This document shows, in pieces, positions 1 through 8,209 of a stretch of 64,000 nucleotides of DNA (positions within the stretch are counted from its first letter, which is position 1; every line of letters starts with the position of its first letter). The DNA is from Bacteroides intestinalis (lineage in GTDB: Bacteria; Bacteroidota; Bacteroidia; Bacteroidales; Bacteroidaceae). A program made the translations under genes and the position numbers. Below the pieces are notes generated by a model that saw only the letters and a program-made list of their open reading frames with translations, was not told where the DNA came from and searched no databases. The stretch is taken from the NCBI RefSeq assembly GCF_902364365.1, contig NZ_CABJDN010000006.1:310001-374000 (forward strand), read 5' to 3'.

Positions 1-1172
1 ATTTCCATGCTATGCATACCTATTTCATTCCAGGTGTCGGCAGTGGGAGAGCAGTTCAAGGCTTTTGCCCATTGCTTTATTCCTTTGTCATAGTCACCTT
101 CTTCAATGTATATGCGACCTTCTATCAAGAGAGATTCCGGGTCTTCCGGTGCCAGTTTATGTGCTTTCTTACAATACTGGTGTGCTTTGCGTTTCTTCCC
201 CATCTTGGAGAGGCATAGCCCTGCATTGGCATATAAGTTAGGCAACATTGGAGAAAGAGCTTCGTCAGTTTCATTTTCCTGAATTGCCTTTTCAAGATTT
301 TCATAGCCTTCCTCCCATTCTCCTTTGGATACTTTACATAATCCGATGTATGTATAGATAAATTCGGGAGCAAGTCCATGAAGTTCCTTTGCTTTCAGAT
401 AACATTCCAATGCAGCATCTTCATTACCCAACTGGTAGAAGCAATGTCCTTTCATTACATAGGCGTCTGCAAATTCATCATCACTCACCAATGCATAATC
501 ACAAGCATCAATAGCTTGGTTGAAGTTCATCTCTTCAAAGTGACATCTTGCCAATCCGAACCAGTAAGGAGCCGAATATGGATTCATATCTATAAGTCGG
601 TTGTACAGGGGAATTGCTTCCTCGGTCATGCTTTTGCCATAAAGACAGTCTGCAACTACGGCAATATAGGCCTCCTCATTAGAGTATTCTTCCTTTACCG
701 GATCGAGCCATGCCAAGGCTTTATCCGGATACCCCATATCAAGGTACATATAGGATACATCTACTACGTTTGCCAGATCATCTTTATCCTCAATCGTGTC
801 GAGTAACTGTTCGGCATCATCCAGTTTACCTTCACTTAATAACAAGTGGGCACGTACCACCTTTGCTTCCGGCGAATAAGTATCGGGAAGATTTTCAATG
901 ATTTCGCGTGCCTTTGCTTTTTTACCACTATCCAGATGAAGGTATGCATATTCGATCATAAGTTCGGTACTGTCGGGATGCAGTTTTAATCCATATTCTG
1001 CAATTTCGAAAGCCTTATCATACTTTTTCTTTGTTCCATACCAGTCGGCAAGGTCAGCCAACTCATCCGCATCCTGATAGAACGGCTTGTTTTCGGCCAT
1101 TGCCGCTTCATATTGTTCGGCAAGTTCCTGTAACTCTTTGTCCCTGCCGGACAGCAGGTTTTTATTGCTCAT
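1..1172 (-). CDS. Tetratricopeptide-repeat (TPR) protein, C-terminus cut by window edge
   Basis: Reading the minus strand from an ATG at 1172 gives an uninterrupted frame to base 1, about 390 codons, so the C-terminus is outside the window. The protein starts MSNKNLLSGRDKELQEL and has no signal peptide. It is made of about 34-residue helical repeats with TPR-type signatures (for example a YDKAFEIAEYGLKLHPDS segment and a YWFGLARCHFEEMN segment), so it should form a right-handed superhelix for protein-protein contacts in the cytoplasm. Its start lies only 27 bases past the glnS stop, so it is probably co-transcribed with glnS. No catalytic domain is visible and its partner is unknown. Confidence 0.85.
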   Translation of the reverse strand, partial: MSNKNLLSGRDKELQELAEQYEAAMAENKPFYQDADELADLADWYGTKKKYDKAFEIAEYGLKLHPDSTELMIEYAYLHLDSGKKAKAREIIENLPDTYSPEAKVVRAHLLLSEGKLDDAEQLLDTIEDKDDLANVVDVSYMYLDMGYPDKALAWLDPVKEEYSNEEAYIAVVADCLYGKSMTEEAIPLYNRLIDMNPYSAPYWFGLARCHFEEMNFNQAIDACDYALVSDDEFADAYVMKGHCFYQLGNEDAALECYLKAKELHGLAPEFIYTYIGLCKVSKGEWEEGYENLEKAIQENETDEALSPMLPNLYANAGLCLSKMGKKRKAHQYCKKAHKLAPEDPESLLIEGRIYIEEGDYDKGIKQWAKALNCSPTADTWNEIGMHSME

Positions 1173-1199
1173 TAATTGTTTACTCCTATAATCCTATTT

Positions 1200-2939
1200 T
1201 TATTTGTTTATTTTGCCCCAGGTATCTTTCAAGCCTACAGTGCGGTTGAATACCATTTTCTCTGGTGTGGAGTCTGGATCTACGTTGAAATATCCGATGC
1301 GCTGGAACTGTAAATAAGTAAGCGGTTTCATGCCGGCGGCATATTTTTCAATGTAGCAATGAGGCAATATATTCAGTGAGTCCGGATTGATGATATCTTT
1401 CATTGCTTCCAGTGCATCACAGTTTTTAGCTTCGCGTATGGCAGCCAATTCGTCACGCGGGTTTTCCACTTTCCAAAGACGGTCGTAGAGGCGTACTTCT
1501 GCTTCAAGGCAATGATTGCAACTTACCCAGTGCAGGGTACCTTTCACCTTACGGTTAGCTTCGGGCATACCACTTTTGGTGTTCGGATCATATTCGCAAT
1601 ATACTTCAACTACTTCTCCGGCTTCATTTTTCTTGCAACCGGTACATTTCACAATATAAGCACTCTTTAAGCGTACTTCCTGACCCGGAGTCATACGGAA
1701 GTATTTCTTCGGAGCATCTTCCATGAAGTCTTCGCGTTCCATCCACAGTTCGCGGCTGAACTCAATGAAGTGGCTGCCTTCTTCCGGCTTTTCCGGATTA
1801 TTGATTGCTTCCAGTTCTTCCACTTTTCCTTCAGGATAGTTGGTGATAACCAGTTTCACCGGGTTCATTACTGCCGAGATACGGGTTGCACGGGTGTTAA
1901 GATCTTCGCGTAAAGCACTTTCCAGCAAGGCGAATTCATTAAGTGCATCGTATGTGGTATATCCGATTTTATCAATAAACTTGTGAATGGACTCAGGTGA
2001 GTATCCGCGACGGCGGAAACCACAGATAGTCGGCATACGGGGATCATCCCATCCGTTCACCAATTTTTCTTTTACCAGAATCAGCAGGTTGCGCTTGCTC
2101 ATCAGGGTATAACTGAGATTCAGCTTGTTGAATTCGTACTGATGGGGGCGGTTATCATCCAGATCTTTACCCTCCTTTACCCAGTCTACAAAGAGATCAT
2201 AGAGTGGACGGTGGGGAACAAATTCCAATGTACAGAGAGAGTGCGTTACACCTTCAAAGTAGTCACTTTGTCCGTGAGCGAAGTCATACATCGGATAGGC
2301 CTTCCACGTTGTACCAGTACGGTGATGCGGATGGTTCACTACGCGATAGATGATAGGATCGCGGAAGTGCATATTCGGGTTTGCCATATCAATCTTGGCA
2401 CGAAGCACCATAGCGCCTTCTGCTATTTCACCTGTATTCATTTTCTTGAACAGGGAGAGGCTTTCCTCTATCGGACGGTTACGGTAAGGGCTTTCCACAC
2501 CCGGTTGGGTAGGAGTGCCTTTTTGCTGTGCTATTTGTTCTGAAGTCTGCTCGTCGATATATGCTTTACCTTCTTCAATGAGGCGGATGGCAAAGTCCCA
2601 CAATTGCTGGAAGTAATCGGATGCGTAGTATTCATTACCCCACTGGTAACCCAGCCATTGGATGTCTTCCTTGATAGCTTCTACATATTCCACATCTTCT
2701 TTGGTCGGATTCGTATCATCGAAACGCAGATTGCAAATGCCATTGTGATCGGCTGCAATACCAAAATCAAGGCAAATTGCCTTGGCATGTCCGATGTGGA
2801 GGTATCCGTTGGGCTCCGGTGGGAAACGTGTTTGCACTTTACCACCATTTTTACCCTCTTTCAAGTCTTTCTCAACAATTTGTTCAATGAAGTTGAGGCT
2901 CTTTTTTTCGCCTGCTTCTTCGCTCTTAATATCTGCCAT
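1200..2939 (-). CDS. glnS: Glutamine--tRNA ligase
   Basis: Class I aminoacyl-tRNA synthetase that charges tRNA-Gln with glutamine in the cytoplasm; 579 aa, close to the usual bacterial GlnRS length. The N-terminal Rossmann domain carries the HIGH-type motif PPEPNGYLHIGHAKAI (about residues 40-56), and the KMSKS-type loop appears as LMSKRN in the middle of the protein, the variant normal for GlnRS. The C-terminal half is the beta-barrel anticodon-binding region. The ATG at 2939 gives MADIKSEEAGEKKSLNF. A Bacteroidetes -7 box (TACTTTTG, minus strand, 2973-2980) lies just upstream, so the gene probably has its own promoter although pstS ends 62 bases upstream on the same strand. Confidence 0.97.
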   Translation of the reverse strand: MADIKSEEAGEKKSLNFIEQIVEKDLKEGKNGGKVQTRFPPEPNGYLHIGHAKAICLDFGIAADHNGICNLRFDDTNPTKEDVEYVEAIKEDIQWLGYQWGNEYYASDYFQQLWDFAIRLIEEGKAYIDEQTSEQIAQQKGTPTQPGVESPYRNRPIEESLSLFKKMNTGEIAEGAMVLRAKIDMANPNMHFRDPIIYRVVNHPHHRTGTTWKAYPMYDFAHGQSDYFEGVTHSLCTLEFVPHRPLYDLFVDWVKEGKDLDDNRPHQYEFNKLNLSYTLMSKRNLLILVKEKLVNGWDDPRMPTICGFRRRGYSPESIHKFIDKIGYTTYDALNEFALLESALREDLNTRATRISAVMNPVKLVITNYPEGKVEELEAINNPEKPEEGSHFIEFSRELWMEREDFMEDAPKKYFRMTPGQEVRLKSAYIVKCTGCKKNEAGEVVEVYCEYDPNTKSGMPEANRKVKGTLHWVSCNHCLEAEVRLYDRLWKVENPRDELAAIREAKNCDALEAMKDIINPDSLNILPHCYIEKYAAGMKPLTYLQFQRIGYFNVDPDSTPEKMVFNRTVGLKDTWGKINK

Positions 2940-3001
2940 AATTGGTATGTATATATTCTAAAAATCGAGCTACAAAAGTAAGACATTTTTTTCGTATATC
3001 C

Positions 3002-3811
3002 TTATTTCACGGGAATATATCCACTCTTTTTAATGATTTCCTGACCTGCAGGTGAAAGGATGAAATGAATGAGAGGGGTTGCTTGTTCGGAGTTTTCTGT
3101 GTTATAATAATAGTATAGAGGCCGCACAATGGGGTAACTCTTATCTGTAGCACTCTCCATAGTAGGTGGAGCAAAGTGTGTCCCGTCGTAAGAAATGGAC
3201 AGTGATTTGACGCGAGGGGAAAGATAAGCCAATCCTACGTATCCTATTGCTCCCTTCGTCTGGCTGACAGATTGTATAATGGCACCGGTGGCAGGCATAG
3301 AGAGGCTGCTACTCATATAATTTTTATTTTTGAGAACGCTTTCTTTGAAGAATTCATAAGTACCCGAAGATGTTTCGCGAGAGTACACCACGATTTTACG
3401 GTCATCTCCACCCACTTGCTTCCAATTCGTAATCTTACCCCGGAAGATATCTTCCAGTTGTTGGCGCGTCAGTTGCTTTACGGGATTGGAGGGGTGAACC
3501 ACAACGGCAAGGGCATCGTAAGCTACGATTACTTCTTCCACTTCTTTTCCGGCTGCCTTTACTTTCATCTTCTCACTGAATTTAATGGGGCGGGATGCCA
3601 TGGCAATATCTGTCGTTCCGTCCAATAGAGCGGAAATACCTACTCCGGTGCCACCACCGGTTACGGTAACACGGGCGTCGGGATTGAGTGCCATAAATCT
3701 TTCGGCAGTCTGTTGTGCTACAGGTAGTACGGTGTCACTGCCTTTGATGCGTTGCGCCTGTAGGCTGCTTACAGCCAATGTCAGGAATAGGATAATACTT
3801 ATTGTTTTCAT
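3002..3811 (-). CDS. pstS: Phosphate ABC transporter substrate-binding protein PstS
   Basis: Periplasmic phosphate-binding protein of the Pst transporter, 269 aa from the ATG at 3811; a TTG three codons upstream is less likely. A signal peptide is clear (MKTISIILFLTLAVSSLQAQ). Phosphate-contact regions of the PBP-like family are visible: RIKGSDTV near the mature N-terminus, TGGGTGVGISALLDG, MASRP, and YSRETSSGTYEFF. The gene is divergent from pstC across a 260-bp regulatory region, so receptor and permease are transcribed separately. Residues about 105-195 (the LTRQQLEDIFRGKITNWKQV region) are clearly similar to a loop inserted in the neighbouring PstC. Confidence 0.94.
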   Translation of the reverse strand: MKTISIILFLTLAVSSLQAQRIKGSDTVLPVAQQTAERFMALNPDARVTVTGGGTGVGISALLDGTTDIAMASRPIKFSEKMKVKAAGKEVEEVIVAYDALAVVVHPSNPVKQLTRQQLEDIFRGKITNWKQVGGDDRKIVVYSRETSSGTYEFFKESVLKNKNYMSSSLSMPATGAIIQSVSQTKGAIGYVGLAYLSPRVKSLSISYDGTHFAPPTMESATDKSYPIVRPLYYYYNTENSEQATPLIHFILSPAGQEIIKKSGYIPVK

Positions 3812-3987
3812 TTTATTCAAAAATTGTTTCTGATTCTATTTATAATGAATTTTATTATACTCAAAAGTGGGTGATAATAGAACCCAAATATTATTCTATT
3901 TGTTTATTGCTTGCAAATAAAACAATAGCGCATTACAATCTAATTACAAAACTTGTGTTTTTGGAGGCTGTAACGCTTTTGTAATAT

Positions 3988-4009
3988 GTTTGAAACATTT
4001 CTTTCAAAC
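3988..4009. promoter_or_regulatory. Dyad in the divergent pstS/pstC promoter region
   Basis: Perfect 8-bp inverted repeat GTTTGAAA/TTTCAAAC with a 6-base centre, in the 260-bp region between divergent pstS and pstC and 62 bases before the pstC start. Placement fits an operator for phosphate-responsive control, but the sequence is not a recognisable E. coli-type Pho box and the role is inferred from position only. Confidence 0.4.
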
Positions 4010-4070
4010 CTTAGTCACACTCTCTTAACATCGACGTGGTTTCTTTGCATACGAAATTCAATAGGCATTT

Positions 4071-5255
4071 ATGAAGAAGCTTTTTGAGAAAATAGTAGAA
4101 GGAGTGTTAGCTTGTAGCGGTTTTGTAACAAGCATCACCATTGTGCTCATTATCCTGTTTCTCTTTTCCGAGGCGTTGGGACTATTCAACAGCCGGGTAA
4201 TTGAAGAAGGATATGTATTGGCATTGAATAAAGATAATAAGGTAAGTGAGCTAACCCCAGCTCAGATAAAGGATGTTTTCGATGAGGAGATAACAAACTG
4301 GAATGAAGTCGGAGGGCAGGATATGCCCATCCGGCTTTTCCGTTTGGAAGATATCACTCAGTATTATACCGAGGAAGAACTGGGGGCAGCTTATGAACAT
4401 GCTGGAGTAAAGATTACCGAACTGGTGGAACGTACGCCGGGCATTATTGCTTTTGTACCACAGCAGTTTATCGTCCATCCGGATTCCGTGCACTTATTGC
4501 AGGATAACACCATTTCGGTGAAAGACGTCTTTGCGGGGGCGGAATGGTTTCCGACTGCTACACCCGCCGCACAATTCGGCTTTCTACCCTTAATAACCGG
4601 TACGCTGTGGGTGAGTTTATTTGCCATCCTGATAGCATTGCCTTTTGGGCTTTCAGTTGCTATCTATATGTCCGAAGTGGCAAATTCCAGGATACGTAAT
4701 CTGCTGAAACCGATAATTGAGTTGCTGAGTGGTATTCCATCGGTGGTTTATGGTTTCTTCGGACTGATTGTGATTGTACCATTCATCCAGAAAGTATTCA
4801 ATCTGCCTGTGGGTGAAAGTGGATTGGCGGGAAGCATTGTGTTGGCCATAATGGCATTGCCTACGATTATAACGGTGACGGAAGATGCCATGCGCAACTG
4901 TCCCCGTGCCATGCGGGAAGCCAGCCTTGCTTTGGGAGCTTCGCAATGGCAGACCATATATAAGGTGGTGATACCTTATTCCGTATCAGGTATCACTTCC
5001 GGTGTGGTATTGGGAATCGGGCGTGCTATCGGTGAAACAATGGCGGTACTGATGGTGACAGGTAATGCGGCAGTCATACCGCATACCATTCTGGAACCGT
5101 TGCGTACCATACCTGCAACGATTGCAGCGGAATTGGGAGAAGCACCTGCCGGGGGAGCGCATTATGAAGCCTTATTTCTTTTGGGTGTAGTGTTGTTCTT
5201 TATTAGTTTGCTGATAAACTTTACGGTAGAAGCTGTGTCAGCCCGGAAAAGATAA
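4071..5255 (+). CDS. pstC: Phosphate ABC transporter permease PstC with a PstS-like periplasmic insertion
   Basis: Inner-membrane subunit of the Pst phosphate importer, 394 aa, longer than the roughly 300-320 aa usual for PstC. TM1 is at about residues 14-38. Residues about 45-165 form a soluble loop before the next membrane segment (about 172-195), followed by the normal permease core with the coupling region facing PstB (EASLALGASQWQTIYKVVIP). The loop reads LTPAQIKDVFDEEITNWNEV at 61-80, closely matching LTRQQLEDIFRGKITNWKQV in PstS, and its later TPGIIAFVP matches the PstS TKGAIGYVG segment. It is therefore a partial substrate-binding-protein lobe carried on the permease. First gene of pstC-pstA-pstB-phoU; pstA follows after 27 bases. 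Confidence 0.94.
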   Translation: MKKLFEKIVEGVLACSGFVTSITIVLIILFLFSEALGLFNSRVIEEGYVLALNKDNKVSELTPAQIKDVFDEEITNWNEVGGQDMPIRLFRLEDITQYYTEEELGAAYEHAGVKITELVERTPGIIAFVPQQFIVHPDSVHLLQDNTISVKDVFAGAEWFPTATPAAQFGFLPLITGTLWVSLFAILIALPFGLSVAIYMSEVANSRIRNLLKPIIELLSGIPSVVYGFFGLIVIVPFIQKVFNLPVGESGLAGSIVLAIMALPTIITVTEDAMRNCPRAMREASLALGASQWQTIYKVVIPYSVSGITSGVVLGIGRAIGETMAVLMVTGNAAVIPHTILEPLRTIPATIAAELGEAPAGGAHYEALFLLGVVLFFISLLINFTVEAVSARKR

Positions 5256-5282
5256 TGTCTTATAGAGAAAAGAAAAATAAGT

Positions 5283-6143
5283 ATGATAGATAGGAAACAT
5301 CTTTCGCAACGTATTGCATTCGGAACATTCCGTTTGCTGAGCCTGACAGTGGTGGGGATACTCTTTGCCATTCTCGGCTTCATCATATATAAAGGTGTGG
5401 GAGTTATTAGCTGGGAGTTCCTGACTACTGCCCCCACGGACGGTATGACGGCAGGAGGTGTTTTCCCCGCTATTGTCGGAACATTCTATCTGATGATAGG
5501 CAGTGCCCTGTTTGCCTTCCCGGTAGGAGTGATGAGTGGAATCTATATGAATGAGTATGCGCCGAAAGGCTGGGTAGTCCGGTTCATCCGTATGATGACA
5601 AATAACCTGAGCGGCATACCTTCCATTGTCTTTGGTCTTTTCGGTATGGCTTTATTTGTTAACTATATGGGATTTGGCGATAGCATCCTGGCCGGTTCAC
5701 TTACGTTGGGATTGCTGTGTGTGCCTTTAGTTATCCGTACCACAGAAGAAGCGTTGAAAGCCATTCCCGATACTTTGCGTGAGGGAAGCCGTGCGTTAGG
5801 GGCCACTAAGTTGCAGACCATCTGGCACGTTATTCTGCCTATGGCAATGCCTAATGTGATTACGGGGCTGATTCTGGCTCTGGGACGTGTTTCCGGTGAG
5901 ACTGCACCTATCCTGTTTACTTGTGCTGCTTATTTCCTTCCGCAACTCCCTACAAGTATACTCGACCAGTGTATGGCATTGCCTTATCACCTGTATGTTA
6001 TTTCTACCAGTGGCACGGATATGGATGCCCAGCTTCCGCTGGCTTATGGCACTGCTCTGGTCTTAATCGTAATCATCCTTTTGGTAAACCTTCTGGCGAA
6101 TGCTTTGCGGAAGTATTTCGAGAAAAAAGTAAAGATGAACTAA
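5283..6143 (+). CDS. pstA: Phosphate ABC transporter permease PstA
   Basis: Second membrane subunit of the phosphate importer, 286 aa, normal length for PstA. Six hydrophobic segments are visible, the first at about residues 14-40. The permease coupling helix is in the segment [20 protein letters not shown], characteristic of the PstA/PstC binding-protein-dependent permease family. The ATG at 5283 follows the pstC stop by 27 bases and the stop precedes pstB by 22 bases, so the genes are one transcription unit. Unlike PstC it has no enlarged periplasmic loop. Confidence 0.95.
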   Translation: MIDRKHLSQRIAFGTFRLLSLTVVGILFAILGFIIYKGVGVISWEFLTTAPTDGMTAGGVFPAIVGTFYLMIGSALFAFPVGVMSGIYMNEYAPKGWVVRFIRMMTNNLSGIPSIVFGLFGMALFVNYMGFGDSILAGSLTLGLLCVPLVIRTTEEALKAIPDTLREGSRALGATKLQTIWHVILPMAMPNVITGLILALGRVSGETAPILFTCAAYFLPQLPTSILDQCMALPYHLYVISTSGTDMDAQLPLAYGTALVLIVIILLVNLLANALRKYFEKKVKMN

Positions 6144-6165
6144 CAGGAATAAAACAGTAAGCAAA

Positions 6166-6921
6166 ATGATTGGTAAAATAGAAGCAAATAATGTAAACTT
6201 CTGGTATGGAGATTTCCATGCTTTGAAAGGTATCAGCATGTTGATAGAAGAACGTTCGGTAGTAGCATTTATCGGACCTTCGGGATGTGGCAAATCTACT
6301 TTCCTCCGGTTGTTCAATCGCATGAACGATCTTATTCCCAATACCCGCCTGACAGGTGAGATTCATATCGACGGAGAGAATATCTATGGAAAAGATATTC
6401 AGGTAGATGAACTTCGCAAGAAGGTAGGTATGGTATTCCAGCGTCCTAATCCTTTTCCGAAAAGCATCTTTGAGAATGTGGCCTATGGACTTCGCGTGAA
6501 TGGCGTGACAGACAGTAGCTTCATCCGCCAGCGTGTAGAAGAATCCCTGAAAGGGGCAGCTTTGTGGGATGAGGTAAAGGATAAGCTGAAAGTTTCTGCC
6601 TATGCCCTTTCCGGCGGACAGCAGCAGCGCCTTTGCATAGCTCGGGCCATGGCTGTATCTCCCTCCGTGTTGCTGATGGACGAACCGGCTTCTGCACTCG
6701 ATCCCATTTCTACGGCTAAGGTAGAAGAACTTATTCACGAACTGAAAGAGCAGTATACGATTGTTATCGTTACACACAATATGCAGCAGGCTGCTCGCGT
6801 TAGTGATAAAACAGCGTTCTTTTATCTGGGGCAAATGGTGGAGTTTGACGATACCAAGAAAATATTTACGAACCCCGATAAAGTGGAGACTCAGAATTAC
6901 ATTACGGGACGCTTCGGGTAG
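6166..6921 (+). CDS. pstB: Phosphate ABC transporter ATP-binding protein PstB
   Basis: Cytoplasmic ATPase that powers phosphate import through PstC/PstA; 251 aa, typical. Visible motifs: Walker [10 protein letters not shown] (residues 37-45), Q-loop region [20 protein letters not shown] signature LSGGQQQRL, Walker [13 protein letters not shown], and the switch histidine in [14 protein letters not shown]. It begins 22 bases after pstA. The 170-bp gap to phoU is occupied by a 22-bp-period repeat array. Confidence 0.97.
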   Translation: MIGKIEANNVNFWYGDFHALKGISMLIEERSVVAFIGPSGCGKSTFLRLFNRMNDLIPNTRLTGEIHIDGENIYGKDIQVDELRKKVGMVFQRPNPFPKSIFENVAYGLRVNGVTDSSFIRQRVEESLKGAALWDEVKDKLKVSAYALSGGQQQRLCIARAMAVSPSVLLMDEPASALDPISTAKVEELIHELKEQYTIVIVTHNMQQAARVSDKTAFFYLGQMVEFDDTKKIFTNPDKVETQNYITGRFG

Positions 6922-6927
6922 GCATTT

Positions 6928-7056
6928 GTTTCCCGGCGTGAAACAATGTGTTTCCCGTAATGAAACAAAATGTTTCAAGGCATGAAACAAACAGTTTCAA
7001 GTAATGAAACAAAAGGTTTCCTGTGGAGAAACAAAAAGGAACCGCAGGCTTCCTTT
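6928..7056. repeat. Array of five hairpin units, exact 22-bp period, between pstB and phoU
   Basis: GTTTC begins at 6928, 6950, 6972, 6994 and 7016, and its complement GAAAC begins at 6940, 6962, 6984, 7006 and 7028. So there are five consecutive GTTTC-N7-GAAAC inverted repeats spaced exactly 22 bp apart, with variable centres. A sixth, different hairpin follows (AAAGGAA 7035-7041 with TTCCTTT 7050-7056). The array starts 7 bases after the pstB stop and ends 36 bases before phoU, so it would be transcribed inside the pst operon. It could act in mRNA processing or differential expression of phoU; no known element name fits. Confidence 0.9.
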
Positions 7057-7091
7057 AATTGATGATACAAGTAATCTTAAAATAGAAATTT

Positions 7092-7787
7092 ATGGTAAAG
7101 TTTATCGAATCGGAACTCGTCTTGCTAAAAAAAGAAATAGACGAAATGTGGACCTTAGTATATAACCAGCTCGACAGGGCAGGGGAGGCTGTGCTGACCT
7201 TTGACCGCGAACTGGCGCAACAGGTACTGGTACGCGAACGTCGTGTGAATGCCTTGGAATTGAAGATAGACAGCGATGTTGAAGATATCATTGCTTTGTA
7301 TAATCCTGTAGCCATTGACCTGCGCTTTGTGCTTGCCATGCTAAAGATAAATACGAATCTGGAGCGTCTTGGTGACTTTGCCGAGGGCATTGCCCGCTTC
7401 GTTCTGAATTGTAAGGAACCGGTTCTTGATCCGGAACTTCTGAAACGATTGCGTCTGGAAGAAATGCAGGGGCAGGTACTTGCTATGCTGGAGCTTGCCA
7501 AGAAAGCTCTTCAGGAAGAAAGTCAGGATTTGGCGACTTCGGTATTTGCTAAAGATAATTTATTGGATGAAATCAATGCAGAAGCTACTACTGTTTTAGC
7601 AGACTACATTGCCCGGCATCCCGAGACTGTACTGCCCTGTTTGAACCTGGTAAGTGTCTTCCGTAAGTTGGAGCGTTCCGGCGACCACATCACTAACATT
7701 GCAGAAGAAATAGTCTTCTTTATCGATGCAAAAGTGTTAAAACATAGCGGAAAAACAGACGAACATTACCCTTTAACTAAGAAATAA
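7092..7787 (+). CDS. phoU: Phosphate-signalling regulator PhoU
   Basis: Cytoplasmic helical-bundle protein that couples Pst transporter state to the phosphate-sensing histidine kinase and limits phosphate uptake; 231 aa. It shows the two tandem three-helix PhoU repeats with their metal-binding acidic patches, in ALYNPVAIDLRFVLAMLKIN and later in SVFRKLERSGDHITNIAEEI. Last gene of the pstCAB-phoU operon; the spacing from pstB is enlarged by the repeat array. The C-terminus is slightly extended and charged. Confidence 0.93.
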   Translation: MVKFIESELVLLKKEIDEMWTLVYNQLDRAGEAVLTFDRELAQQVLVRERRVNALELKIDSDVEDIIALYNPVAIDLRFVLAMLKINTNLERLGDFAEGIARFVLNCKEPVLDPELLKRLRLEEMQGQVLAMLELAKKALQEESQDLATSVFAKDNLLDEINAEATTVLADYIARHPETVLPCLNLVSVFRKLERSGDHITNIAEEIVFFIDAKVLKHSGKTDEHYPLTKK

Positions 7788-7931
7788 GCTCTTTTTTAGA
7801 TAAAATTTAGTGTTTGTTAGAAAAATGATATATATTTGTCCATTGAAAACGATTGCGGGTGTAGAAAGGCTACATAAGTGGTAATAAAACCAAAGAAATT
7901 TCAAAAAGATGTTATAAGACATGTTTTTAAA

Positions 7932-7965
7932 TTTGGTAAGTATCTCGAAAAGCCGCTATATTTGC
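7932..7965 (+). promoter_or_regulatory. Bacteroidetes-type promoter of a small RNA gene
   Basis: TTTG at 7932-7935 and TATATTTG at 7957-7964 are separated by 21 bases, the classical Bacteroides housekeeping arrangement. No open reading frame with a start codon follows before the intrinsic terminator at 8026-8061. Confidence 0.75.
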
Positions 7966-7969
7966 AGCG

Positions 7970-8061
7970 TTATCCTGAAAACAATCTTTTTACCTTAAAA
8001 AAAAACTAATACCTATTGAAAACTGAAAAATGGGGCTTTGTGAAAAGCTCCATTTTTTTTT
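7970..8061 (+). ncRNA. Candidate small RNA (about 90 nt) ending in an intrinsic terminator; integration target
   Basis: A consensus promoter at 7932-7965 is followed about 60 bases later by a rho-independent terminator: AAAAATGGGGCTTT (8026-8039) pairs across a GTG loop with AAAAGCTCCATTTTT (8043-8057), then a T run to 8061. The roughly 90-nt transcript has no credible ORF. The 3' half of the terminator is the direct repeat at the ends of the integrated element (8042-8060 and 19160-19178), so this RNA's terminator appears to be the attB site. I do not recognise the RNA family. The terminator could instead be the distal end of a phoU transcript. Confidence 0.6.
8042..8060 (+). repeat. attL copy of the element's direct repeat
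   Basis: GAAAAGCTCCATTTTTTTT, identical to 19160-19178, followed here by one extra T. It forms the 3' arm of the small-RNA terminator, so integration leaves a working terminator on the left side. Confidence 0.85.
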
Positions 8062-8147
8062 GCTCTATACTCATGCTGATTAACCTACTTATCCAGTACT
8101 CTGGGATGCGATACTATCTTTTACGCAATGTGCTTTTAACCTTGAAA

Positions 8148-8199
8148 GAACGGATTTGAAGAACGAGTTTAAAGAACAGATTTGAAGAACGGATTTGAA
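8148..8199 (+). repeat. Four 13-bp tandem repeats next to attL (probable integrase arm sites)
   Basis: GAACGGATTTGAA (8148), GAACGAGTTTAAA (8161), GAACAGATTTGAA (8174) and GAACGGATTTGAA (8187) are contiguous. They lie between attL and the first ATG of the integrase, where tyrosine recombinases of this kind commonly have arm-type binding sites. They also argue against the TTG at 8195, which lies inside the repeat, as the integrase start. Confidence 0.7.
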
Positions 8200-8209
8200 T
8201 AACAAGGTT

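Noticed and set aside
6073..6990. Long minus-strand frame (305 codons) opposite pstA/pstB
   Set aside because: It lies wholly antisense to well-recognised PstA/PstB coding sequence, has no promoter or family features, and its composition is that of a complementary shadow.
6928..7032. CRISPR array
   Set aside because: The 22-bp period is too short, there are no unique spacers of constant length, and no cas gene is in the window.
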